Source: Novosphingobium sp. FKTRR1 (GTDB lineage Bacteria; Pseudomonadota; Alphaproteobacteria; Sphingomonadales; Sphingomonadaceae). From it: 64,000 nucleotides of DNA. The notes beneath the pieces are model-generated. The model did no database searches and was not told where the DNA came from. It saw nothing but the letters and a program-made list of their open reading frames with translations. Made by a program: the position numbers and the translations under genes. Positions 1-8,294 of this stretch are shown in pieces (within the stretch, counting starts at the first letter, position 1; the number at the start of each line of letters is the position of its first letter). The stretch lies in NCBI RefSeq assembly GCF_020404405.1, contig NZ_JAIZDA010000002.1, forward strand, positions 62,001 to 126,000, written 5' to 3'.

Positions 1-2223
1 GGGATCGATGCCTTCCAGCTTGTAACGGAAACGGACCCGTTCCGGGATCGACAGGCTGAGCGCGGTGAACTCGATCTCGATGTTCGACGTACCAGCAGCC
101 AGCCTCAGATCGGGCCGCGCCGGATACCTGCGCTCGTCGGCGGTGAGTGAATCGATGACCACATTGGGCGCCAAGGGATTGTGGAACAGGTTGTTGGGAT
201 CGATCCAGACCAGCCCGTTGCCCGTGGTGAACCAGACCCGGCCGGTCGCATCGGCTGCCACGCTGCTGCCATAGACCGCACCGTATGGGGCCCCCGGCAA
301 GCCGTCGCGCGAATCCATCAGTTCGAATTGCAGACGTTTCGGGTCGGAATGCGCAAGCGCGTTTTCGAACGAGCTGGTGCGCGCCCGCAAGATGCCTGCC
401 TGCGTGAAGATCCACGTGCTGCCATCGGCGGTATTGGCGATACCCGTCACGCCAGACAGGGCCGGAACGTTGGCCGCACGCAGTGCGTGAAATGCGCCGC
501 CCTTGAAGCTGCCGACGCCGTTCTCGCCCCCGATCACCACGCCGCTTCCCTGCGGCTGGATGAAGGTCACGTCGCCGATGTTCAAGCCGTTGTGCGAGAA
601 GTCGTCGGTCTTGCCGTCTTTCACCCGAAAAAGGCCGCCGCCGGAATAGCGGATCCACATGCTGCCGTCCGGGTCGGGGATCAGCACGCCGGTTGCCCCG
701 ACCTTGGATTCAAGCGGGAACCGCCGCCATGCGTTCTGCGACCGGCTGAAAACGCCATGCACGAACGTGGAGATCCACAGCGTGCCCCTGGCATCGTAGG
801 CGGCCGAATAGACGGCTTTTCCCTCGACTTCATCGGGCAGGGCCACTGGCGCGGCCAGTTTGCGGCCGAGCAGTTGCTGGATGCCGTCCTGCGTGATCAG
901 CCAGACCGAGCCGTCGCGGTTGCCGGTGAACATGCCGCGCAAGCGCCCGACGTTTGCCACATAGCGCTCGGGGTCTTGTCCGGGCCTGATCCGGTACAGC
1001 GCTTGCGTGCCATCGACCGCGCGACTGGCCGTGCCGGACCAGCCGGTATAGGCGAATATCTGCTTCCCGGCAGCGCCGACGAAACGGGCGCGAAAGCCCG
1101 CCGGGACAAGCGTTTCGGTCACGATATTGGCCGGGCGGAAGCGATCCAGCCCAAGGCTGGTGCCTATCCAGATGTTTCCTTCCCGATCTTCGAACAGCGT
1201 ATGGACGAGGTCGGAGGACAAGCCGTTGGTGGCGACCGAGGGGCCATGGCTGTCGGCGCCCTGATCCAGCATGGTCGCACCAAGGACGGTGCGCACCCGC
1301 CTGAGGCCTCCCCCGCCGACACTGCTGCACCACAATGTGCCATCCCGATCGAGCAGGATCGGCCCCTCGATCGCCTTTGGCAGCACCAGACCGGGATTGG
1401 CGGAGGGCGGACCGGTCGTCCGAACCCGCGCAAGGTCGGGCATCGGGTAAAGGTGGGCCGCGCGCGTGTCCGTCGTCCACAATCGACCATCGGGCGTGGT
1501 GGTGAAGCCCTCGGGCCCACCCACGTAGCCCGCTGCACGTTCGAACCGCTGCTGGCCGGGCTTGAGGTAGAACATGCCACCAAGGTTCTTGGACCAGACG
1601 ACACCGTCCCGCGCCACCCCGAACGACCAGACACCCCCGCTGCCTTCGCTGAACGAAAAGCCGAAGCTGCCCTGAACGATGACCCACTGCTTGCCGTCAA
1701 ATCGCAGGATGTTGTCAGGCGTCGATGCCCAGACCGTCTTGTCCGGACCGACCGCGAAAGCGTGGACGCTGGTCGAATTGCGTGAATTGATCCGATAGTT
1801 CGTCACTTCCCCGTCGTGCAGATAGGAAATTACCCCGACAGGACGCTCATAACCGATCCACAGCCCCCCCGATGCCGTGGCGGCTAGCGCATGGATACTG
1901 GGACTGGGCAGCTTTTCGGCGGCGATCCGTTCGACACGCACCCCGTCGAAGCGATAGAGGCCGTTGACCGAACCCAGCCACAGATAGCCATCGGGGGTCT
2001 GCGTGATCGCCCAGATATTGGCGGGCATGCCATCGGCGATGGTCCATGACGTATGGTGGAACTGCGCGATGCTGCGGGTCGGATCGAGCGACAGCGCAGG
2101 CGGCGCAAGTAGCAGGCCGAAAAGGCAGACAACAACGAGCATCGCACGCCGAACGCGCGAGGGTTCGCGCCGACTCGCGACGCTGTTCAGGTCAGCGGGC
2201 AGGCGGATCGGCGAACGCTTCAT
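1..2223 (-). CDS. Beta-propeller two-component sensor, C-terminus outside the window
   Basis: The minus frame is open from the window edge to an ATG at 2223, so 741 codons are visible. The N-terminus has basic residues, then a hydrophobic stretch (MLVVVCLFGLLLAPPALS, Met at 2142), consistent with a signal peptide or anchor. Mature sequence opens with FHHTSWTIADGMPANIW and continues with propeller blades of the type TPDGYLWLGS and DREGNIWIGTS. At the low-coordinate end NIEIEFTALSLSIPERVRF is typical of a Y_Y_Y domain. In this family a transmembrane helix and a histidine kinase follow, which would lie beyond base 1. It probably senses a periplasmic ligand and signals to the LuxR-type regulator at 4960-5595. 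The kinase domain is inferred, not seen. The second in-frame Met (2142) is an alternative start. Confidence 0.85.
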   Translation of the reverse strand, partial: MKRSPIRLPADLNSVASRREPSRVRRAMLVVVCLFGLLLAPPALSLDPTRSIAQFHHTSWTIADGMPANIWAITQTPDGYLWLGSVNGLYRFDGVRVERIAAEKLPSPSIHALAATASGGLWIGYERPVGVISYLHDGEVTNYRINSRNSTSVHAFAVGPDKTVWASTPDNILRFDGKQWVIVQGSFGFSFSEGSGGVWSFGVARDGVVWSKNLGGMFYLKPGQQRFERAAGYVGGPEGFTTTPDGRLWTTDTRAAHLYPMPDLARVRTTGPPSANPGLVLPKAIEGPILLDRDGTLWCSSVGGGGLRRVRTVLGATMLDQGADSHGPSVATNGLSSDLVHTLFEDREGNIWIGTSLGLDRFRPANIVTETLVPAGFRARFVGAAGKQIFAYTGWSGTASRAVDGTQALYRIRPGQDPERYVANVGRLRGMFTGNRDGSVWLITQDGIQQLLGRKLAAPVALPDEVEGKAVYSAAYDARGTLWISTFVHGVFSRSQNAWRRFPLESKVGATGVLIPDPDGSMWIRYSGGGLFRVKDGKTDDFSHNGLNIGDVTFIQPQGSGVVIGGENGVGSFKGGAFHALRAANVPALSGVTGIANTADGSTWIFTQAGILRARTSSFENALAHSDPKRLQFELMDSRDGLPGAPYGAVYGSSVAADATGRVWFTTGNGLVWIDPNNLFHNPLAPNVVIDSLTADERRYPARPDLRLAAGTSNIEIEFTALSLSIPERVRFRYKLEGIDP

Positions 2224-2381
2224 CTGTCGCAAGAATGCCTTCCAACGTCCGGAAACACCAGGCGGCGCGGATGCGGGCCCCACACCCGTGGTTGAGCCTT
2301 AATCGCGATCAGGCGTGGCGTCGTGGGGAAATTCCACTACAAGCCGCAAGGCGGCGCAGATCGGGGTGTGCGGGGTCTGGG

Positions 2382-4883
2382 GTGGCAAGCAAGAGTGGAC
2401 CTTCGTTGAGCCTGCGCACGCGCGCCTTGCGCAGCCTCGGCCTTCGCCGGGCAGCCCTCACCCTTGGGCTCGCTGTTTGGTTTCAACCGGCCACGTGCTT
2501 CGCCACGACACCTGCGCAGGCCATCAACGACGGTGGCGGGGACCGGTTGCCCGCAACCGCGGCCGACCCAGCCGACATTCTGGTCACCGCGAACAAGCGC
2601 CCCGAGCGCAAACAGGACGTGCCCATGTCGGTGTGGGCACTGTCGGCGCAGCAGCTTGAGCGCGCGCAAGTGCGCGACTTTGACGACCTTGTGCGGGCAG
2701 AGCCGTCGCTGACAATCACCAAGACCACCCAGCCGGGCAACAACAGCATCAACATCAGGGGCGTGGGGACGTACGCTTTCTCGATCGCGACCCGCTCCAG
2801 CGTCTCGGTGATTGTCGACGACGTGCCACAGGCGTTTCAGGCGCAAGCTTTCCGCGAACTTGCTGACGTCAGCGCGATCGAAGTGCTGCGAGGCCCGCAG
2901 AGCACCTTGTTCGGCACTTCGGCGACCGCCGGTGTCATCGCGATCACGACCGCCTCGCCGACCACGACGCTGTCCGCAGGCAGCCGCTTGGGCCTGACGA
3001 CCGATGCGGAATGGCGGGCAAGCGCCTTCGTCTCGGGACCGCTCGCGCCCGATGTGCTGTTCCGCATATCGGTCAGCGGCAACGACTACCGGGGCAACTT
3101 GTACAACGTCTACACAAGGCACTGGGTCAACGGTCAATCCGGTGTCGATGGACGCGCCAAGCTCGTCTGGAATGCCTCCGACACATTCACCATCACCGCT
3201 GCGGCGCATCACGACCGATCGCATTCGAGCTGCTGCACCGCGGCCTTTCAGGCGCTGTCGCCGGGGGTCAGGTTCGGCACCTTCGGCGGGGTGCGCGTTC
3301 CCCAGAGCGCAATCCTGAACGGCATCACACCGGGCGCCGACAATCGCCGGATTTCGGCCGATATCGATCCGCAAGGCGATGCCACGGAAAACGGTGCAAG
3401 CCTGAAGGCCGAATGGACGCGCGCGGGCTACACGCTCACCGCGATCAGCGGCTTGGCCGACTATCGGCTCGATGACCTTCAGGATACCGATGGAACCGCG
3501 TTCGACTGGGGACCAGACGGAGCCAACGTCGCCGGTGCAATCGCTGGCGGATCGGCCAATGGCGGCTGGTTCAAGGTTCGCGCGACAACGCAGGAACTGC
3601 GGCTCACCTCACTAGGCACGGCACGCTTGCGCTTCGTCGCGGGCCTGTTCCATGGCCAAACCCGCGCGCAGCGCTCGTTCGTCCGGGGCAGCAATTCGCT
3701 GGGGCAATATGGATCGCTGACGAGCGTGCCGCCGACCACATCGGCCTATTCCAGCTACGTCGCGCAGGCGCTGGATACCAATTACGCCCTGTTTGCAAAT
3801 TCGACGTTCGACCTTGCCAAACGGTACGCCATCGTTGCCGGGCTTCGGCTCAACCGTGACACCATCAGCTACCGCCTGACCGATCGCTTTGCCGGCGTCA
3901 GCTACGGCGTTCCCGGCTGTTCGACCGTCACACCGAGCGGCTTGAGGGTATCGACCTGCAACACGTTCGATGCATTGTCCGGTCGTTTGGCCCTCGAGTA
4001 CCGACCATCACCCGCTGTCATGATCTTCGCCGGCTATGACCGCGGCTACAAGGGCGCGGCATACGACCTCACCAGCACCTACACCACGCGCACGTTGGTC
4101 ACCCAGCCCGGCCCGTACAAGGGCTATCCGATCGCCGACGTCGTCGCGGCAAGGCAACCGGTCCGTCCCGAAACCGTCGATGCGCTCCAGTTCGGCTGGA
4201 AAAGCAGGATCTTCGACCGCCTGATCTGGAACGTGACGCTGTACACCGAGACGTTCCACGACTTTCAGGCGCAAAGCCGCGACGAGCTAACCCGGCAGAA
4301 CATCCTCAACAGCATCGCCCGCGTGACGACCAAGGGCGCCGAGATGGAATTCGCGGCCGACCTGGCGCCCGCTTTCACCTTGCAGGCTTGGGGCACCTAT
4401 AACGATGCCCGCATCCGGATATTCCCCGATGCGCCGTGCTTTTCCAACCAGACGGCCGCGCTCGGCTGCATTGCTGGTCAGCAGGATCTGGCGGGCAAGC
4501 GTCTGCCGAATGCGCCCCGATGGAAGTTCAGCCTGAGCGCGACGCACGACGAGCGCATCGCCGACGATCTTGCCCTCACCCTGATCGCGAACTGGGTTTG
4601 GCAATCACCGATCGTCGAAAGCCTGCTGCAGGATCCGAATTCGGTCCAACCCGCCTATGGCCTGCTCGGGCTCGGCATCGACCTGCACAGCGCGCGCAAG
4701 AGCCTGCGCATCTATTGCTCCAACCTGCTTGACCAAAGCTACGCCCTGAACCGGGGCCGCGACGGGAACTGGAACATCAACCCCTACGGCGCTGCGGCAG
4801 GGCCGCTCAGCGATGCGACGAAGTGGACGCCGGGCCGCGACAGCAGCCGCTATGTCAGGGCCGAGTTCGCCTTGCGCTTCTGA
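2382..4883 (+). CDS. TonB-dependent outer-membrane receptor
   Basis: About 833 residues. The N-terminus (RRAALTLGLAVWFQPATCFA) is a signal peptide. A TonB-box-like stretch (DILVTANKRPERKQDVPMSV) precedes the plug domain, with NSINIRGVGT and IEVLRGPQSTLFGTSATAG as plug signatures. A long beta-barrel follows and ends in the outer-membrane type terminal Phe (FALRF). No STN domain is visible. The frame is open further upstream to 2046, but that part reads as non-coding; GTG 2382 or TTG 2406 are plausible starts and neither has a strong Shine-Dalgarno. It imports an unidentified ligand across the outer membrane using TonB energy. It is divergent from the propeller sensor and convergent with the response regulator, so it lies inside the regulatory pair; control by them is inferred. 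Confidence 0.9.
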   Translation: MASKSGPSLSLRTRALRSLGLRRAALTLGLAVWFQPATCFATTPAQAINDGGGDRLPATAADPADILVTANKRPERKQDVPMSVWALSAQQLERAQVRDFDDLVRAEPSLTITKTTQPGNNSINIRGVGTYAFSIATRSSVSVIVDDVPQAFQAQAFRELADVSAIEVLRGPQSTLFGTSATAGVIAITTASPTTTLSAGSRLGLTTDAEWRASAFVSGPLAPDVLFRISVSGNDYRGNLYNVYTRHWVNGQSGVDGRAKLVWNASDTFTITAAAHHDRSHSSCCTAAFQALSPGVRFGTFGGVRVPQSAILNGITPGADNRRISADIDPQGDATENGASLKAEWTRAGYTLTAISGLADYRLDDLQDTDGTAFDWGPDGANVAGAIAGGSANGGWFKVRATTQELRLTSLGTARLRFVAGLFHGQTRAQRSFVRGSNSLGQYGSLTSVPPTTSAYSSYVAQALDTNYALFANSTFDLAKRYAIVAGLRLNRDTISYRLTDRFAGVSYGVPGCSTVTPSGLRVSTCNTFDALSGRLALEYRPSPAVMIFAGYDRGYKGAAYDLTSTYTTRTLVTQPGPYKGYPIADVVAARQPVRPETVDALQFGWKSRIFDRLIWNVTLYTETFHDFQAQSRDELTRQNILNSIARVTTKGAEMEFAADLAPAFTLQAWGTYNDARIRIFPDAPCFSNQTAALGCIAGQQDLAGKRLPNAPRWKFSLSATHDERIADDLALTLIANWVWQSPIVESLLQDPNSVQPAYGLLGLGIDLHSARKSLRIYCSNLLDQSYALNRGRDGNWNINPYGAAAGPLSDATKWTPGRDSSRYVRAEFALRF

Positions 4884-4900
4884 ACCGGCACTTGACGCCC

Positions 4901-4924
4901 TTAGGTGGCGTGGACAAATTCCGC
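4901..4924. repeat. 24-bp element, copy 1 (inverted partner at 12843-12866)
   Basis: Reads TTAG, two variable bases, GGCGTGGACA, one variable base, ATTCCGC. The partner on the opposite strand at 12843-12866 differs only at the three variable bases. A second, local inverted repeat uses part of this copy: GCGTGGACA at 4908-4916 pairs with TGTCCACGC at 4941-4949 across a 24-nt spacer. That could form a hairpin in the gap between the convergent receptor and response-regulator genes, but there is no clear T-run. Confidence 0.6.
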
Positions 4925-4959
4925 GTGGCCTCATGGAAGGTGTCCACGCAGCCCAGCGC

Positions 4960-5595
<636 letters not shown>

Positions 5596-5783
5596 GCGAA
5601 ACCAGCCCCTTGGCAGACCGAAACCAGCGGCTTTCCCGCCATACCCTCGCCATGACCAAGGTTACCACGCGCACGATGCCAATGGTAGCCACTCGAAATC
5701 GGGCCCCATTATACCCCCATCCGGGTGTTCCGCCCAAGGCCGCCCCGGACCATTGTCATCCGGCATTTTCAGGGGGCCGAGAC

Positions 5784-6755
5784 ATGACCGACAACCCACC
5801 GCCAGGCCTGACGGGCACGATCGTTCGTCGGGAATTCCTGGCGGCAGGCACGCTGGCAGCGATGGCCACTGCCCTGCCGAGCGCAGCACTTTCGCACGCC
5901 ACATCACCTTCAGGAGACCGCACGATGGGCACGATCACGACCAAGGACGGCACCGAGATCTTCTATAAGGACTGGGGGCCCAAGGACGCCCAGCCGATCG
6001 TGTTCCACCACGGCTGGCCGCTGAGCGCGGACGACTGGGACAACCAGATGATGTTCTTCGCGCTGCAGGGCTTTCGCGTCGTCGCGCATGACCGGCGCGG
6101 GCATGGCCGTTCGACCCAGACCGCCACCGGCAACGAGATGGACACGTATGCCGCCGATGTGGCGGCGCTGGTCGAACACCTTGACCTGCGGGGCGCGGTC
6201 CACGTCGGCCATTCGACCGGCGGCGGCGAAGTGGCGCACTATGCCGCCCGCGCCCGGCCAGGCCGCGTCGCCAAGGCGGTGCTGATCGGGGCCGTGCCGC
6301 CGATCATGCTCAAGACCGCGGCCAATCCGGGGGGCCTGCCGATCGAAGTGTTCGACGGCTTTCGCACGGCGCTCGTCGCCAATCGCGCGCAGTTCTTCCT
6401 CGACGTGCCGAGCGGCCCGTTCTTCGGCTTCAACCGGCCCGGCGCCAAAGTCAGCCAAGGCCTGATCGAGAACTGGTGGCGCCAGGGCATGATGGGCGGC
6501 GCCAAGGCGCACTACGACTGCATCAAGGCCTTTTCGGAAACCGACTTCACCGAAGACCTGAAGGCCATCGATGTACCGGTGCTGATCATGCACGGCGAGG
6601 ACGACCAGATCGTGCCGATCGCCGATTCCGCGCATCTGGCCATCAAGCTGGTCAGGAAGGGTACGCTCAAGACCTACCCCGGCCTGCCCCACGGCATGGC
6701 CTCGACCCATCCGGACATCATCAACCGCGACCTGCTCGCGTTCATCAAGGCGTGA
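5784..6755 (+). CDS. Alpha/beta hydrolase, non-heme chloroperoxidase type, with Tat leader
   Basis: The frame supports two starts. ATG 5784 adds a Tat-type leader ([20 protein letters not shown]). ATG 5925 gives [14 protein letters not shown], the usual start of this roughly 275-residue family, and has a CAGGAG Shine-Dalgarno 7 nt upstream. Catalytic residues, numbered from 5925: Ser97 in GHSTGGG, an Asp in the [10 protein letters not shown] region, and His in LPHGMAS. Family members are cofactor-free hydrolases, some with perhydrolase/haloperoxidase side activity. It is the first gene of the 5784-12813 operon and its TGA overlaps the dps ATG. The product could be periplasmic, cytosolic or both. 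The substrate is unknown. Confidence 0.88.
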   Translation: MTDNPPPGLTGTIVRREFLAAGTLAAMATALPSAALSHATSPSGDRTMGTITTKDGTEIFYKDWGPKDAQPIVFHHGWPLSADDWDNQMMFFALQGFRVVAHDRRGHGRSTQTATGNEMDTYAADVAALVEHLDLRGAVHVGHSTGGGEVAHYAARARPGRVAKAVLIGAVPPIMLKTAANPGGLPIEVFDGFRTALVANRAQFFLDVPSGPFFGFNRPGAKVSQGLIENWWRQGMMGGAKAHYDCIKAFSETDFTEDLKAIDVPVLIMHGEDDQIVPIADSAHLAIKLVRKGTLKTYPGLPHGMASTHPDIINRDLLAFIKA

Positions 6756-7246
6756 TGGCGACGATGACCTACACCAGCCGCAACGACCTGTCCGACCACA
6801 TCCGCAAGCAAGCCTCTGCCCTGCTGCAGGCGCGCCTGTCCGATGCGCTAGACCTTGAGGCGCAGGCCAAGCAGGCCCACTGGAACGTCAAGGGGCCGCA
6901 CTTCCTGCAGTTGCACGAGCTGTTCGACCGCGTTCACGACGAGATCGAGCAGTTCGTCGACCTGCTGGCCGAGCGTATCACGGCGCTTGGCCATATTGCC
7001 GATGGCCGGGTGACGACCACCGCCAGCGCGACCACGCTCTATGGCTATCCGCTGGAAGCACAAGGCGGCGCGGCGCATTGTCAGGCGCTCGCCGCCAGCC
7101 TCGGCGCGTTCGGCAAGCTTGTGCGCGCGGCGATCGATCAGGCGGACTCCATCGGCGATGCCGATACCGCCGACTTGTTCACGCAGCTTTCGCGCGAAAC
7201 CGACAAGCAGTTGTGGTTCGTCGAAGCCCACCTGCAAGCACACTGA
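6755..7246 (+). CDS. dps: Dps-family ferritin-like DNA-protection protein
   Basis: 163 residues. The start ATG overlaps the preceding TGA by one base; Met at 6764 is an alternative. The ferroxidase signature is present: AHWNVKGPHFLQLHELFD, then HDEIEQFVDLLAERI, with the conserved His and acidic residues. The C-terminal helix QLSRETDKQLWFVEAHLQ is typical. Dps forms dodecamers that oxidise ferrous iron, often with hydrogen peroxide, and store the iron; some also bind DNA. The N-terminus has a few basic residues. Its place between two hydrolases in one operon suggests the cluster has an oxidative-stress component. That role is inferred from context. Confidence 0.93.
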   Translation: MATMTYTSRNDLSDHIRKQASALLQARLSDALDLEAQAKQAHWNVKGPHFLQLHELFDRVHDEIEQFVDLLAERITALGHIADGRVTTTASATTLYGYPLEAQGGAAHCQALAASLGAFGKLVRAAIDQADSIGDADTADLFTQLSRETDKQLWFVEAHLQAH

Positions 7247-7248
7247 CC

Positions 7249-7277
7249 CCCCATTTATTGACGCCCCATTTGTTGAC
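7249..7277 (+). repeat. Tandem 15-bp duplication before the YcaC-like gene
   Basis: CCCCATTTATTGAC (7249-7262) and CCCCATTTGTTGAC (7264-7277) are two copies separated by one G, differing at one base. They fill most of the 44-bp gap between the dps stop and the next start. The GAGGAGAG Shine-Dalgarno of the next gene follows directly. Confidence 0.75.
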
Positions 7278-7290
7278 GAGGAGAGATCCC

Positions 7291-7968
7291 ATGTCCTTCC
7301 GATCCCAGAAACTGATCAATGCCGACGATACCCTGTTCATCTTCATCGATCACCAGCCGCAGATGGCCTTTGGCGTCACCAGCATCGACCGCCAGTTGCT
7401 GAAGAACAACACCGTGGCGCTGGCCAAGGCCGCCAAGCTGTTCGGCGTGCCGACGATCCTGACCGCCGTCGAAACCGAATCCTTTTCCGGCTACATCTGG
7501 CCCGAACTGCTCGACGTGGTGCAGCAAAAGCCGATCGAGCGCACATCGATGAACAGTTGGGATTCCGACGAACTGGTCGCCACCGTCAAGGCGAGCGGCA
7601 AGAAGAAACTGGTGCTCGCCGCGCTGTGGACCGAAGCCTGCCTGCTGTTCCCCACTTTGTGCGCGATCGAGGAAGGGTTCGAGATCTATATCGTCACCGA
7701 TGCGTCGGGAGGCACCTCGCCAGAGGCGCACGATGCAGCAGTGCGGCGCATGGAACAGGCGGGCGCACATTCGCTGACCACGATCAATGCCTTGCTCGAA
7801 CTGCAGCGCGACTGGGCCCACCGCGATACGTACAACGGTGTCATGGACATCGTGCGCGAACATCTGGGCGCTTACGGCATGGGCGTCGATTACGCCTATA
7901 CCATGGTGCACAAGGCGCCGCAGCGTGGCGCATTCCCGCACGAAGCGCCGCACCCCGCCGGGCATTGA
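7291..7968 (+). CDS. YcaC-like isochorismatase-family hydrolase
   Basis: 225 residues, ATG with a strong GAGGAGAG ribosome site. The cysteine-hydrolase fold is recognised from the Asp in LFIFIDHQ (D20) and the nucleophilic Cys in AALWTEACL (C117), matching the YcaC subgroup in length and motifs. The usual lysine of the triad is not obvious around ERTSMNSWDSD. Family members cleave amide or related bonds in small molecules; YcaC itself has no firmly established substrate. It lies in the operon between dps and xapX. An amidase-type step shared with the amidohydrolase at 8291-10243 is conceivable but speculative. Confidence 0.88.
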   Translation: MSFRSQKLINADDTLFIFIDHQPQMAFGVTSIDRQLLKNNTVALAKAAKLFGVPTILTAVETESFSGYIWPELLDVVQQKPIERTSMNSWDSDELVATVKASGKKKLVLAALWTEACLLFPTLCAIEEGFEIYIVTDASGGTSPEAHDAAVRRMEQAGAHSLTTINALLELQRDWAHRDTYNGVMDIVREHLGAYGMGVDYAYTMVHKAPQRGAFPHEAPHPAGH

Positions 7969-8045
7969 TCCGATCAGCTCCGTGCACCCTTGAGCCGGGG
8001 GTGGACGGGGCTCTGCCCGTTCCCGGCCGGGAAGACCTCCTGCCC

Positions 8046-8294
8046 ATGAAACCCTACCTCATCGCGCTGGGTGTCGGTCTGCTGGTCGGCGGCATCTACA
8101 GCCTGCTGGGCGTGCGATCCCCCGCACCCCCCGCTATCGCATTGCTCGGTCTGCTTGGCATGTTGCTGGGCGAACAGGCGGTGCCCATCGCGAAGCGGAT
8201 CGTTTCAGGGCAGGAGGTCGTTGGCTTCTGGCGCCAGACGTGTGCCGAGCGTGTTACCGGCGTGGCGGCCAAGGCGCCGGACAAGCCGCGATGA
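8046..8294 (+). CDS. XapX-domain small membrane protein
   Basis: 82 residues. Two hydrophobic segments: YLIALGVGLLVGGIYSLLGV and PPAIALLGLLGMLLG. The sequence GVRSPAPPAIALLGLLGML is the hallmark of the XapX (DUF1427) family, whose function is unknown. A short polar C-terminal tail follows. The last codons overlap the next gene through ATGA (8291-8294), so translation of the amidohydrolase is probably coupled to it. XapX genes are often found beside isochorismatase-like and amidohydrolase genes, which agrees with this order. Confidence 0.9.
   Translation: MKPYLIALGVGLLVGGIYSLLGVRSPAPPAIALLGLLGMLLGEQAVPIAKRIVSGQEVVGFWRQTCAERVTGVAAKAPDKPR

Noticed and set aside
181..1785. Long plus-strand open frame (534 codons) opposite the propeller sensor
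   Set aside because: High-GC antisense shadow: the minus strand gives a clear propeller/Y_Y_Y protein over the whole stretch; the plus frame is Arg/Ala/Gly-rich with no family resemblance.
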